Positions 24,023 through 33,220 of a stretch of DNA of 64,000 nucleotides are shown piece by piece. A program made the position numbers and the translations under genes. The first letter of the stretch is position 1. The number at the start of each line of letters is the position of its first letter. The notes under the pieces are model-generated. The model saw nothing but the letters and a program-made list of their open reading frames with translations. It was not told the DNA's origin and did not search any database. The stretch is from Lachnospiraceae bacterium. GTDB lineage: Bacteria > Bacillota > Clostridia > Lachnospirales > Lachnospiraceae. The stretch is from positions 29,780 to 93,779 of the forward strand of contig CAJTGD010000025.1 in the NCBI GenBank assembly GCA_910575475.1, given 5' to 3'.

Positions 24023-24619
24023 TTAATCCCGGAATTTCCTTGCCTTTCCATAGAATGTGGTCAATGGCATATCGCACAGCTGTGCCGCTTCTTTCCCGAT
24101 GATTTCTCCGTTTTTCCACCGGCAGCAGATCTGTTCAAAATCATCCGGAACCGTCCGCTTCGGTCTCCCGAAGCGGACGCCCCGCAGCTTCGCGGCTTCG
24201 ATTCCTTCTCTCTGCCGCTGTCTGATGTTCTCCCGTTCATTCTGCGCCACAAAGGAGAGTACCTGCAGGACGATATCGCTCAAAAATGTTCCCATCAGAT
24301 CCTTGCCCCGGCGGGTGTCCAGAAGCTCCATGTCAAGTACGACAATGTCTACTTTTTTCTCTTTTGTCAGGATTCTCCACTGTTCCAGGATCTCCTCATA
24401 ATTTCTTCCCAGACGGTCAATGCTTTTCACATAGATCAGATCGTCCCTCCTTAACTTTTTCAGCATCCGATGATACATGGGACGTTCAAAATCTTTTCCG
24501 GATTGTTTATCAATGTAGATATTCTTTTTCGGAACCTTCCTTTCATTCAACGCCATGATCTGCCTGTCTTCGTTCTGTTCTCTGGTGCTTACACGAACAT
24601 ATCCATATACCGCTCCCAT
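24023..24619 (-). CDS. Serine recombinase of the resolvase/invertase (Hin/Pin) type
   Basis: The 198-residue protein has the N-terminal catalytic domain YGYVRVSTREQNEDRQ (nucleophile Ser in RVST), IDRLGRNYEEILEQW, and the later QNERENIRQRQREGIEAAK. The linker GRPKR leads to a C-terminal helix-turn-helix (EIIGKEAAQLCDMPLTTFYG). This is the Hin/Tn3-resolvase layout, not the IS607 layout with an N-terminal MerR helix. ATG 24619 behind AGAGG is preferred over the GTG at 24628. It probably acts on the hix-like sites just downstream. It could instead be a resolvase left over from a mobile element. Confidence 0.92.
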   Translation of the reverse strand: MGAVYGYVRVSTREQNEDRQIMALNERKVPKKNIYIDKQSGKDFERPMYHRMLKKLRRDDLIYVKSIDRLGRNYEEILEQWRILTKEKKVDIVVLDMELLDTRRGKDLMGTFLSDIVLQVLSFVAQNERENIRQRQREGIEAAKLRGVRFGRPKRTVPDDFEQICCRWKNGEIIGKEAAQLCDMPLTTFYGKARKFRD

Positions 24620-24760
24620 TTCTGCCACCTCTTTCGTATAATATAGTCATCATCTTATTTTAATCTGACCATACGGCAGGAGACAAAGAGAACATTTCAG
24701 ATTTCTGAATACAGAAAGACTGCCACTGGCCGCCTTTCTGCATACGATGGTATGCAAAAA

Positions 24761-24802
24761 CAGCCGCACCAGTTTATGATCCTGGTACGGCTGCTCTTTT
24801 TC
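24761..24802. terminator. Bidirectional intrinsic terminator
   Basis: CAGCCG(C)ACCAG and CTGGTACGGCTG pair around a 9-base loop with one bulge. A T-rich run follows on the plus strand and an A run precedes it, so both strands end in U-rich RNA. A smaller GCATAC-GATG-GTATGC hairpin lies just before. It separates the recombinase upstream region from the barnase/barstar remnants. Confidence 0.75.
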
Positions 24803-24828
24803 CCGTCTTATAATTTTATACTCCTGGC

Positions 24829-25011
24829 CTATTGGCTTTCATCTCTATTCTCGTTCCCCCATCGTATCCTGTGATTTTCTTCCGCCGCCGCGCTGAACAC
24901 TTTTTTCAATGCCGCGGCATAATTTCCCAGATGCTCTGTCAGAGCATTTTCGTTGCGGATCCGGATCTCTGTCTCCTCTGTCATATCCGTCAGGCAGTCA
25001 TACAGGGCATC
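24829..25011 (-). pseudogene. Barstar-like immunity protein, C-terminal fragment
   Basis: The open frame reads DALYDCLTDMTEETEIRIRN and later GNYAAALKKVFSAAAEENHR, which follows the barstar pattern (aLwDcLtg..e.p..., ...fqeA...g). The N-terminal part of barstar is missing and no start is present. It is joined at 25011/25012 to a barnase-like fragment in another frame. It is non-functional as sequenced. Confidence 0.65.
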
Positions 25012-25171
25012 CTACAATACGCTTGGCACCGCGCCTGTCTGCCCCCAGGGTATCAATATCGCACTCCGTATAAACACGGCCTTCCTTCTCCGGCAACAGC
25101 CCTTCGTAATTGCCAAATCTGCTCCCGCCGATGCACTTCCCCGGCGCGTATGGTTCCAGGGAAAAATCTTA
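25012..25171 (-). pseudogene. Barnase-like (RNase N1/T1 family) toxin fragment, truncated at both ends
   Basis: The frame reads LEPYAPGKCIGGSRFGNYEG, LPEKEGRVYTECDIDTLG and RGAKRIV. This matches the central part of barnase-type ribonucleases (APGk.IGG..F.NrEg.LP.k.GR...E.Di....g..R...RI.yS). The catalytic C-terminus with the DHY motif is gone, and the reading frame breaks into barstar sequence. The missing N-terminus could have been a secretion or polymorphic-toxin domain. Confidence 0.7.
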
Positions 25172-25220
25172 TTCCTTCATGGTGTTCATAAAGCAAAAAC
25201 TGGAAATCAAATTTAGCAGC

Positions 25221-25260
25221 AAAAATCAGGGAAGAACCTTTTTAAGTATGTTCTTCCCTG
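25221..25260 (-). terminator. Terminator of the 47-residue protein gene
   Basis: An 11-bp perfect stem CAGGGAAGAAC/GTTCTTCCCTG (25227-25260) with a 12-base loop is followed on the minus strand by ATTTTT. It begins six bases after the stop codon of the small gene. Confidence 0.85.
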
Positions 25261-25265
25261 TCTGA

Positions 25266-25409
25266 TTATTCTGTCCCTTTTTCTCTTGGCTTTGGTTTAT
25301 ACTGTTCTTCGCCTGATTCAATATAAAGCACAAAATCATTAATCTCTTTTTCCGACCATCCGGCAGCTCTCAAACCCAAAAGCAATCTTGCAACCTCTGT
25401 CATATTCAT
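25266..25409 (-). CDS. Small conserved-looking hypothetical protein (47 aa)
   Basis: The ATG at 25409 is preceded by a perfect GGAGG at nine-base spacing, and the gene ends directly before a strong terminator, so this is a complete small transcription unit. The product begins MNMTEVARLLLGLRAAGW and continues with a short acidic helix and a PKPREK tail. A helical, possibly DNA- or protein-binding peptide is likely. I do not recognise a named family. Confidence 0.8.
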   Translation of the reverse strand: MNMTEVARLLLGLRAAGWSEKEINDFVLYIESGEEQYKPKPREKGTE

Positions 25410-25578
25410 GCTGTATTCCCTCCTTTTCCAGAACTTTCTATCCAGCTGATTTTCCGCTCATACAATAAATAAGGATACTCTTTTTCTTATATCATAAGGG
25501 AATTGAGCATCAATATCAAGGGAAATTTTTCCCAACCGCACAGCTGGAATTTTTTCCAACCGTACAGGTGAAAATTTC

Positions 25579-26469
25579 TCAAAACAGACTCAGCTGTTCC
25601 ACCCGATAAGCCTTCTTATACTGGCTGATGATATCCTTCATCCGGTACACGATCCCCCGCTTTTCACACTCCCCCGCAAAATATTCCCACAGCCTTTTCG
25701 CCCGCGGGCTGCGGCACTCATAATCATTCCCATAACGTTTTCGATACTTGTCCGAGAGCCCTTCCCCCGGAAATAATTCCTCCAGCTTACAAAAATACCA
25801 GTCCCGCTGATTCCCCCGCAGCGTCATGCCGAAGGCCGGATAGATAAACCTGGCCCCGGCCGCTTCCGCCCGGCGGATGATCTCCCCGATATTCTCCACG
25901 CTGTCCTCCAGAAAGGGCAGTACCGGCATCAGCAGGATTCCGGTATACAGCCCGCTTCGGCTTAATTGCCCGATCATCCGCAGCCGCTCACTCGTGAGGG
26001 ATACGTGGGGCTCCAGCTTTTTTGCCAGATTGTCATCTGCCGTCGTTACCGTGACCTTCAGCAGCACCGGGGAGTGCTCCGCAATGCTTTGCAGGATGTC
26101 AATATCCCGCTCCAGCAGCGTGCTTTTTGTTGCAACCGCCGCGCCGAACTCAAACGCGTCGCACAGCTCCAGGGCGTGGCGTGTCAGCTCCAGCTTTTTC
26201 TCAAAGGGATTGTAGGGATCGCTCATGGCGCCTGTGCCGACCACACCGCTTTTTGTTTTCCGGCGGAGGTCGTCCCGGATGATCTGCAGCGCATGCTCCT
26301 TGGCCCGCACCCGGTCAAACTCCTCGATCTGATAACAGTCGGAGCGGCTGTCGCAATAAATACAGCCGTGGCAGCAGCCTTTGTAAATATTCATATTATA
26401 ATCAATCCCAAACCACTGGGACGGCGCTTTCGTTTTTGTCACGATTGTTTTCGCGGGAATATATTCCAT
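25579..26469 (-). CDS. SPL-like radical SAM protein (Rv2578c/SplB-related)
   Basis: The 296-residue protein has the radical SAM cysteines in YKGCCHGCIYCDSR (CX3CX2C, near residues 32-39), followed by GVVGTGAMSDPYNPFE, KVTVTTADD and LMPVLPFLED. This set is typical of the spore-photoproduct-lyase-like group common as single genes in Clostridia. Its physiological substrate is not established; true photoproduct lyase is unlikely without the specific C-terminal features. It is monocistronic, divided by a gap from the small gene downstream and the ABC exporter upstream. Confidence 0.88.
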   Translation of the reverse strand: MEYIPAKTIVTKTKAPSQWFGIDYNMNIYKGCCHGCIYCDSRSDCYQIEEFDRVRAKEHALQIIRDDLRRKTKSGVVGTGAMSDPYNPFEKKLELTRHALELCDAFEFGAAVATKSTLLERDIDILQSIAEHSPVLLKVTVTTADDNLAKKLEPHVSLTSERLRMIGQLSRSGLYTGILLMPVLPFLEDSVENIGEIIRRAEAAGARFIYPAFGMTLRGNQRDWYFCKLEELFPGEGLSDKYRKRYGNDYECRSPRAKRLWEYFAGECEKRGIVYRMKDIISQYKKAYRVEQLSLF

Positions 26470-26517
26470 GTGCTCTTTCTCCTTATATCTTATGCATGGA
26501 AAAGTTGCTATGCATTC

Positions 26518-28422
26518 TTACGCCGTAATCGCATTCCCCGTATACAGCTGATAATATTTCCCCTGTTCCTCGATCAGCTGGTCGTGGGTTCCCCGTTCGA
26601 TGATCCGGCCCTGCTCCAGTACCATGATGCAGTCCGAATTGCGTACCGTGGACAGCCGGTGGGCAATCACAAATGTGGTCCTTCCGCTCATCAGCCGGTC
26701 CATGCCCTCCTGAATGATCCGCTCTGTCCTCGTATCAATGGAGCTGGTAGCTTCATCCAGGATCAGTACCGGAGGATCCGCCACTGCCGCCCGGGCGATA
26801 GCAAGGAGCTGGCGCTGGCCCTGGCTTAAGTTGGCCCCGTCCCCGGTGAGCATGGTATCATACCCGTTGGGAAGCCTTCGGATAAATCCGTCCGCATTGG
26901 CCAGCTTTGCCGCTGCCACGATCTCTTCCTCCGTAGCGTCCAGCTTGCCGAAGCGGATATTTTCCTTTACCGTCCCGGTAAACAGGTGGGTGTCCTGCAG
27001 CACGATCCCCAGGGAACGGCGCAGATCCGCTTTTTGGATCTTATTGACATTGATGTCGTCATACCGGATCTTCCCGTCTTGAATGTCATAGAAACGGTTG
27101 ATCAGGTTGGTGATCGTGGTCTTTCCTGCCCCGGTAGAACCTACGAAGGCGATCTTCTGCCCCGGCTCCGCAAACAGCTTCACATCGTGGAGCACGATCT
27201 TGTCATCGTTATATCCAAAATCCACGCCGTCAAATACCACTTTTCCCTTAAGCTCCACGTAGTCCACCGATTTGTCCGCCTGGTGGACATGCTTCCACGC
27301 CCATCTTCCGGTACGCTCCCGGCTTTCCTTCAGTTCTCCGTTCTCCTCGGTCACATTGACCAGGGTCACATAGCCCGCGTCGGTCTCCTCCGGTTCATCC
27401 ATCAGCTGGAAGATCCGCTCCGCGCCCGCCATAGCCATGACAATGGCGTTCAGCTGCTGGCTGACCTGGTTGATTGGCATGCTGAAGCTTTTGTTGAAGG
27501 TCAGGAAGCTGGCAAGCCCGCCCAGGGTGAAGCCGCCTACCTTGTTCAGGGCAAGGACACCGCCCACCATGGCGCAGATCACGTAGCTGATATTTCCAAG
27601 CTGGGCGTTGATGGGGCCGAGGAAATTGGCAAATGTATTGGCCCGGTCCGCGCTGACAAAGAGTTTGTCGTTCAGTTCCTTAAATTCCTTTTTGCTCTCC
27701 TCCTCATGGCAAAACACCTTGACCACCTTCTGACCATTCATCATTTCCTCGATATATCCGTTTACCGCGCCCAAATTACGCTGCTGCTCCAGGAAATATT
27801 TTCCACTGTTTGCGGCGGACTTCTGGGAGCAGAACAGCATCACCGCCACCATGATCAGGGTGACAATGGTCAGCGGGATATTCAGGATCACCATGCTGAC
27901 GAAAACGCTGACCACGGTAAACGCGCTGTTGATGATCTGCGGGATGCTCTGGCTGATCATCTGGCGCAGAGTATCGATATCATTGGTGTAGACGGACATG
28001 ATATCGCCGTGCGCATGGGTGTCAAAATATTTGATGGGCAGCTTCTGCATATGCGCGAACAGTTCATTTCTCATATCCCGCAGCGTGCCCTGGGTCACCG
28101 TTACCATGATCCGGTTGTACGCATAGGCCGAAAGGATCCCCACCGCGTAAAATACGGCCACCCTTCCGATGGCGCGGGCCAGCGGCGTGAAATCCGGCGA
28201 ATCCGTCAAAAGGAACGGTGTGATATAATCGTCGATCAGATTTTTGGTAAACATGGTTCCCTGGACATTCGCAATGACTCCCAGGAATATGAAGATAAAT
28301 ACCAAAATACAATGGATCTTATAATCCCGGAACACATAATTCATCAGCCGCGCCAGCAGCTTCCCCGGGTTTTTTACCTGGGGCTTCATTCCTCTCGGTC
28401 CTCTGTTCATCGGTCCTGGCAT
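26518..28422 (-). CDS. ABC exporter half-transporter (permease-ATPase), second subunit
   Basis: The 634-residue protein starts with a Pro/Gly-rich MPGPMNRGPRGMKP. Six membrane helices (about 35-330) come before an ATPase domain with Walker A GSTGAGKTTITN, signature NLSQGQRQLLAIARA and Walker B PVLILDEATSS, all intact. It overlaps the preceding ABC gene by 16 bases. Such heterodimers under a MarR regulator usually export drugs or peptides. The linker between the two domains carries an extra Glu/Lys-rich segment. Confidence 0.92.
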   Translation of the reverse strand: MPGPMNRGPRGMKPQVKNPGKLLARLMNYVFRDYKIHCILVFIFIFLGVIANVQGTMFTKNLIDDYITPFLLTDSPDFTPLARAIGRVAVFYAVGILSAYAYNRIMVTVTQGTLRDMRNELFAHMQKLPIKYFDTHAHGDIMSVYTNDIDTLRQMISQSIPQIINSAFTVVSVFVSMVILNIPLTIVTLIMVAVMLFCSQKSAANSGKYFLEQQRNLGAVNGYIEEMMNGQKVVKVFCHEEESKKEFKELNDKLFVSADRANTFANFLGPINAQLGNISYVICAMVGGVLALNKVGGFTLGGLASFLTFNKSFSMPINQVSQQLNAIVMAMAGAERIFQLMDEPEETDAGYVTLVNVTEENGELKESRERTGRWAWKHVHQADKSVDYVELKGKVVFDGVDFGYNDDKIVLHDVKLFAEPGQKIAFVGSTGAGKTTITNLINRFYDIQDGKIRYDDINVNKIQKADLRRSLGIVLQDTHLFTGTVKENIRFGKLDATEEEIVAAAKLANADGFIRRLPNGYDTMLTGDGANLSQGQRQLLAIARAAVADPPVLILDEATSSIDTRTERIIQEGMDRLMSGRTTFVIAHRLSTVRNSDCIMVLEQGRIIERGTHDQLIEEQGKYYQLYTGNAITA

Positions 28423-30179
28423 GATGCTTCACCTTCCTTTCTGCCTTCATCAAAATCCCCGCCGCCCTGAGTCTGGGACTCATAAACCTCACGGTAGATC
28501 TCATTTCCCGCAAGCAGCTCCTCGTGGGTCCCGAAGCCGTCGATCCGGCCTTCCTCCATGACAATGATCCGGTCCGCGTCCTGCACACTGGAGATCCTCT
28601 GGGCAATGATCAGCTTGGTGGTATCCGGGATCTCCTCCCGGAAGGCCCGCCGGATCCGTCCGTCTGTGGCCGTATCCACCGCGCTGGTGCTGTCGTCCAG
28701 GATCAGGATCTTCGGCTTTTTCAGCAGGGCGCGGGCAATACAGAGCCGCTGCTTCTGACCTCCGGACACGTTGCTCCCGCCCTGTTCAATGTGGGTCCGG
28801 TATCCGTCCGGGAACCTCTGGATAAATTCATCCGCGCAGGCCAGGCGGCAGGCTTCCTCGCATTCCGCATCCGTGGCGTCCGGATTTCCCCAGCGGAGAT
28901 TCTCCAGAATGCTTCCCGAGAAGAGCACATTGTTCTGCAGCACCACGGACACCTGATTCCGCAGCATTTCCATATCGTATTCCTTGACATTTCTTCCGCC
29001 CACCAGCACTTCCCCCTCCGACACATCGTAAAGGCGGCTCACCAGGTTGACCAGGCTGGTCTTGGCGCTTCCGGTGCCTCCGATGATACCGATGGTCTCG
29101 CCGGAGCGGATCTCCAGATTAATGTCCTTGAGCACCGGCTCGGCGCTGTCCTTTTTATAGGAAAAATCCACATGGCGGAAGGCAATGCTCCCGTCCGCCA
29201 CCTCATGAACCGGATGCTCCGGATTGTGCAGATCGCTGGTCTCGCTGAGCACCTCGGAAATACGCCGGATGCTGGCCATGCTCATGGAGATCATGACAAA
29301 TACCATAGACAGCATCATCAGGCTCATCAGGATATTCATACAGTACGCCAGAAGGCTCATCAGCTCTCCGGTTGTTAGCTCGGAGCTGACGATCATCTTT
29401 GCCCCCAGCCAGCTGATCAGGATGATGCAGGTATAGACCGTGAACATCATCAGCGGCGCATTGACAATCACGTTGCATTCCGCCTTTACAAAGATGTTGT
29501 AAATGTTCTGGCTGGCCCGCTGAAACTTGCTGGTCTCCTGCTCCTCCCGTACATACGCCTTCACCACCCGGACCGCAGATACATTTTCCTGGACAGAGGC
29601 ATTTAACTCATCGTACTTGGGAAATGCCTGCTGGAAAAATCCGGTGGCATGGCGGATGATAAAAAATAGGATCACGCCCAGGATGATGACCGCCGCCAGA
29701 TAAATGCTGGACAGTCTTGCGTTGATGCTGAATGCCATGATCATGGCGCAGAGCATGCTGGCGGGCGCACGGGTGAACATCCGCAGGATCATCTGATATG
29801 CGTTCTGCAGGTTCGTCACGTCGGTGGTCAGACGGGTGACCAGACCGGCGGTGCTGTATTTGTCTATATTGGCAAATGAAAATGTCTGGATGTGGTTGAA
29901 CATGGATTCCCGCAGATTCTTCGCGAATCCGGCGGATGCCTTCGCGCCATACCGTCCTCCCGCCATCCCGGCAAAAAGACCGATGGCCGCGGCTGCCACC
30001 ATCAGCCCTCCTACCCTGTAAATGTGTCCGATGTCCCCCGCGTTGACGCCGTCGTCGATGATCGACGCCATCAGAAACGGGATCAGAGTCTCCATCAAAA
30101 CCTCCAGGAGCATAAACATGGGAGTCGCGATGGACGCTCGCTTGTATTCCTTTACTTCCTTTAATAAAGTCCTGATCAT
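28407..30179 (-). CDS. ABC exporter half-transporter, first subunit
   Basis: A 590-residue permease-ATPase. Membrane segments fill about 15-310. The nucleotide domain has Walker A GGTGSAKTSLVN, in which Ala replaces the usual Gly before Lys (GxGxAK). It also has signature NVSGGQKQRLCIARA and a Walker B region ILILDDSTSAVDT where the catalytic Glu is Asp. A degenerate catalytic site in one half is the normal pattern for heterodimeric exporters, the partner supplying the active site. It lies 45 bases downstream of the marR-like gene, in one operon. Confidence 0.92.
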   Translation of the reverse strand: MIRTLLKEVKEYKRASIATPMFMLLEVLMETLIPFLMASIIDDGVNAGDIGHIYRVGGLMVAAAAIGLFAGMAGGRYGAKASAGFAKNLRESMFNHIQTFSFANIDKYSTAGLVTRLTTDVTNLQNAYQMILRMFTRAPASMLCAMIMAFSINARLSSIYLAAVIILGVILFFIIRHATGFFQQAFPKYDELNASVQENVSAVRVVKAYVREEQETSKFQRASQNIYNIFVKAECNVIVNAPLMMFTVYTCIILISWLGAKMIVSSELTTGELMSLLAYCMNILMSLMMLSMVFVMISMSMASIRRISEVLSETSDLHNPEHPVHEVADGSIAFRHVDFSYKKDSAEPVLKDINLEIRSGETIGIIGGTGSAKTSLVNLVSRLYDVSEGEVLVGGRNVKEYDMEMLRNQVSVVLQNNVLFSGSILENLRWGNPDATDAECEEACRLACADEFIQRFPDGYRTHIEQGGSNVSGGQKQRLCIARALLKKPKILILDDSTSAVDTATDGRIRRAFREEIPDTTKLIIAQRISSVQDADRIIVMEEGRIDGFGTHEELLAGNEIYREVYESQTQGGGDFDEGRKEGEASCQDR

Positions 30180-30224
30180 AGGGCTTCCTCCTTCCTGCTG
30201 CTTTCCCTGATGCCTGAATCCGGA

Positions 30225-30677
30225 TCAGCTCTTTTCAATATTCTCCCGGATCCGGCGGATGACTTTCAGGAAAACCTGCGCATCCTGTTCGTCAATCCCC
30301 TCCAATATACCGGAATTCATCTCGGTGATCATATTCTCAATGGTCTCATGGGACTGGATCCCTTTCTCTGTCAAGAGCACCTTTTTCAGCCTTGCATCGC
30401 ATTCCACAAATTCCCGGCGGACCAGTCCTTTCTTTTCCATCAGCTGGATGCTGTTGGTCACGGTAGACCTTCCCACCAGGAAATATTTCTCGATGTCCTT
30501 CTGATAGATATCCCTCTCCCTGTTCTCATAGAGGAAGCGGATGATCCATCCGTGGCTCAGCGTGATCTCGTCAATGCCCTCCGCCTTGACTCCTGCCTCC
30601 AGCCTCCGGGACATCATATGCTCTGTCCTGTGTATCTCAAACCCCACCTGTTCATTGATACTGTGTCTTTCCTTCAT
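30225..30677 (-). CDS. MarR family transcriptional regulator
   Basis: A 150-residue winged-helix protein: LSHGWIIRFLYENRERDIYQ, EKYFLVGRSTVTNSIQLMEK (recognition helix) and GLVRREFVECDARLKKVLLTEKG (wing with the conserved D-R). It is the first gene of the ABC exporter operon and probably represses it, being released by a transported compound. A candidate operator lies upstream at 30768-30788. Confidence 0.93.
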   Translation of the reverse strand: MKERHSINEQVGFEIHRTEHMMSRRLEAGVKAEGIDEITLSHGWIIRFLYENRERDIYQKDIEKYFLVGRSTVTNSIQLMEKKGLVRREFVECDARLKKVLLTEKGIQSHETIENMITEMNSGILEGIDEQDAQVFLKVIRRIRENIEKS

Positions 30678-30767
30678 GTGTATTCACCTCCTGTCCTCAA
30701 AAATCCTATAAAACCTGTTTATGTTCATTGGCAGAACTGTTTGTTTAGCTGAATGTTCGCTATGCAT

Positions 30768-30788
30768 ATTGTTCGTATATAAAACAAT
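30768..30788. promoter_or_regulatory. Candidate MarR operator
   Basis: ATTGTT and AACAAT form an inverted repeat around nine bases, over an AT-rich promoter-like stretch about 90 bases before the marR-like start. Similar AACA/TGTT half-sites lie nearby. Assigned by position only. Confidence 0.4.
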
Positions 30789-30897
30789 TAGCTCACAAAA
30801 CATATTTTACCACTTCAAGATCATTTGTCAATACTTTTTTTCGAAATCGGCATGTGACCAATGCGATTCGCAGCCGCTTCGCACACGGCGCAAAAAA

Positions 30898-30937
30898 CTG
30901 CCGGGAAATGCTGTTTTTATCTCACATTTCCCGGCAG
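30898..30937 (-). terminator. Terminator of the chemoreceptor gene
   Basis: A perfect 13-bp stem CTGCCGGGAAATG/CATTTCCCGGCAG with a T-rich 14-base loop is followed on the minus strand by TTTTTTG. It lies 25 bases past the stop codon of the methyl-accepting protein gene. Confidence 0.9.
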
Positions 30938-30961
30938 TCCGCCTTGACTATGTATTCGGCT

Positions 30962-32935
30962 TTAATTTTTTGCAAATGTAAACCGGTCTACCAGCTGCTT
31001 CAAGCCCACAGCCTCTGCCGAAAGCTCTTCGCTGGCCGCCGCGCTCTCCTCCGCCGTAGCGCTGTTGCTCTGTACGACCGTAGCGATCTGGTTGATCCCG
31101 TCGTTGACCTGCTGAACCGCGTCTGACTGGTCGTTGGACACGGACGCGATCTGGTCAATGGATTCTACCATGGACTGGATGCTTGCTACAACCTCTCCAA
31201 GGGCATCCGCCGTATTCTTCGCGATCTCTGCCCCCGTCTGCACTGCTTCCGTAGAATGGGCGATCAGCACGGAAGTATTCTTGGATGCCTCTGCGGATTT
31301 GCTCGCCAGGTTGCGCACCTCGTCTGCCACAACCGCAAAGCCCTTGCCCGCTTCTCCTGCCCTGGCCGCCTCCACTGCTGCGTTCAGAGCCAAGATATTA
31401 GTCTGGAATGCAATGTCCTCGATCGTCTTAATAATCTTTCCGATCTCATCCGAACTGGAGTGAATCCGCGTCATGGCATTCATCAGTTCCTGCATCTGAC
31501 TGTTGCAGGTAGATACAGCCTCTCCCACATGATGGGTCTGCTGACGGACATCCAGCGCGCCCGCCGCTGTGTTCTTCACCTGACCGGATATCTCACTCAT
31601 CTGCGCCGCCAGCTGCTGTACCGAGCTAGCCTGCTCCACGGACCCCTGGCTCAGATTCTGAGCGCTGGAGGACACCTGACCGCTGGCATTGGATACCTCG
31701 TCTGCGGACTCATTGATCTGCCGCAGAATATCGCTCAGCTCTACCTTCAGGTTACGCATGGAAACCAGAATACTCTGGAAATCCCCCACGTATGCCTCCC
31801 TGTTCCGGGATTGGATATTCAGATTCTGATTTGCCATCTCTTTCAGCAGATAGCCTATGTCATGGATAATGACAGATAAGCCGTTTACCAGCTCTGCCGT
31901 GGATTCCGTCAGCAAGCCGGTCTCGTCCCTGCTGACCACTTCCGGAACCGGAGATTCCAAATCTCCTTCTACCAGCAGGCGCATACGCTCCGCGCATGCT
32001 TTCATGGGACGTCCGATGCTGTTCGCCAGCCGCAGGGCCACGAAAATCGAAGCCAGGATAGCAAGCACCATCATCACCAGATTGACCGCAATGTCAAAAT
32101 ACATGGAAGAAAGATAATCGGACTTCGGGGCAACCACTGCCACGCTCCACCCAGACGTATCGTTTACCGGAGCATAGGCCGCAAACATCCCTTTCTTTCC
32201 GCTCTTGTAGCTTCCGAAGCCATTCTTGCCCTCACGCATGGATGTGTGGATCTCTGCCAATTCTTTTAAGGAAGAATCGCTCTGCGCCTCATTTTCAATA
32301 TTCTGGACCGTGATCGTTTCCAGCGTGGTGTCCGCAATCGTATCTCCGGTGCTGTTGATCATATAAGCCCGGCTGTTCTCACTGACACTGATCGAAGAAA
32401 CAATATCGTTCAGAAATGTTTCTTTCGGCACGAAGTAAACAACACCTGCGATCCCGGCGCTCTTTTCTCCGCCTTCATAGATCGGCGCCGCCACCATGAT
32501 CGACAGTTCTCCCGTCACCTTGCTGATCAGCGGCTCGGATACGTAGACATTGCCCTGCATGGCTTGCCTGACATATTCGCGGTCGGAATAGTCATTTCCA
32601 TCGAAGATACTGATGCCGTCCGCGCCTACAATATTCCCCCTCTGAAAATTGTGCATGCTGGCTCTTTCATCAATGATGGAGCGCTTTTCATCCAATGGAA
32701 CCTCTTCGTCAAGTAGCTGCGCGATGCAGCCTGTGTCCATAGCGACATTCTTGTAGGCAGTCAGTTCCTGTTCAATACGCTCTGCTGCCAGAGTTGCAGT
32801 CTCACTCATCATTTGTTCCACAGTCGAGAGGGTGCTGTTGTAATTGAGGGTAATGCTGAACGCGCCCACAACGAGCTGTGTAGCCAGGACCGTCACCATC
32901 AGGCAGAGGGTGATTTTTGTCCGAATGCTTTTCAT
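30962..32935 (-). CDS. Methyl-accepting chemotaxis protein
   Basis: The 657-residue receptor has an N-terminal membrane helix (about 9-30) and an extracellular Cache-type sensor (about 35-270, with [18 protein letters not shown] and [13 protein letters not shown] segments). A second helix (about 280-302) and a HAMP region ([15 protein letters not shown]) come before a long coiled-coil signalling domain whose hairpin tip [20 protein letters not shown] is intact. It senses a small extracellular ligand and signals to CheA/CheW. No che or flagellar genes are in the window. Confidence 0.95.
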   Translation of the reverse strand: MKSIRTKITLCLMVTVLATQLVVGAFSITLNYNSTLSTVEQMMSETATLAAERIEQELTAYKNVAMDTGCIAQLLDEEVPLDEKRSIIDERASMHNFQRGNIVGADGISIFDGNDYSDREYVRQAMQGNVYVSEPLISKVTGELSIMVAAPIYEGGEKSAGIAGVVYFVPKETFLNDIVSSISVSENSRAYMINSTGDTIADTTLETITVQNIENEAQSDSSLKELAEIHTSMREGKNGFGSYKSGKKGMFAAYAPVNDTSGWSVAVVAPKSDYLSSMYFDIAVNLVMMVLAILASIFVALRLANSIGRPMKACAERMRLLVEGDLESPVPEVVSRDETGLLTESTAELVNGLSVIIHDIGYLLKEMANQNLNIQSRNREAYVGDFQSILVSMRNLKVELSDILRQINESADEVSNASGQVSSSAQNLSQGSVEQASSVQQLAAQMSEISGQVKNTAAGALDVRQQTHHVGEAVSTCNSQMQELMNAMTRIHSSSDEIGKIIKTIEDIAFQTNILALNAAVEAARAGEAGKGFAVVADEVRNLASKSAEASKNTSVLIAHSTEAVQTGAEIAKNTADALGEVVASIQSMVESIDQIASVSNDQSDAVQQVNDGINQIATVVQSNSATAEESAAASEELSAEAVGLKQLVDRFTFAKN

Positions 32936-32958
32936 TTCTTTTTTACCTCCTGTTTTTG

Positions 32959-33034
32959 CTTAGGAACTGGCACGAAATAATATGTGCAGACCGCGCAGGA
33001 TAAATTTGCATATTATTTCGGGACTGTTCCTTAG
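32959..33034. repeat. Long imperfect inverted repeat upstream of the chemoreceptor gene
   Basis: The arms 32959-32984 and 33009-33034 are related inverted copies. The inner 12 bp (CGAAATAATATG and complement) are perfect and the outer part matches with a few changes (TAGGAAC/GTTCCTT). The 24-base loop is not A/T tailed. It lies in the 5' leader or promoter, 24 bases from the start codon. It could be an operator, a leader hairpin or a small repeat element. Confidence 0.6.
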
Positions 33035-33220
33035 TGAACTACAAATCATATCACCAATGATATTATATGGATTCTTCTATCGGTTTGTCAACTGGATTCT
33101 GACAGTTCTTTCCATATTTTTCGCCTGTTTGTTACAGGTCTCATCTTGACCAGGCGTACCCTGCCGCATCTGTTTTCGGCCTGATTTTCACATGCACCTG
33201 AATGCTGCGTTTTTTCCTAT

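Noticed and set aside
24023..24619. IS607-type transposase for the TnpB-like gene
   Set aside because: IS607 TnpA has an N-terminal MerR-like helix-turn-helix before the serine recombinase domain; here the helix-turn-helix is C-terminal as in Hin and resolvases.
26986..28470. Long plus-strand open frame (494 codons) opposite the ABC exporter gene
   Set aside because: It is antisense to a complete ABC transporter with all motifs; the frame is open because of high GC and codon bias.
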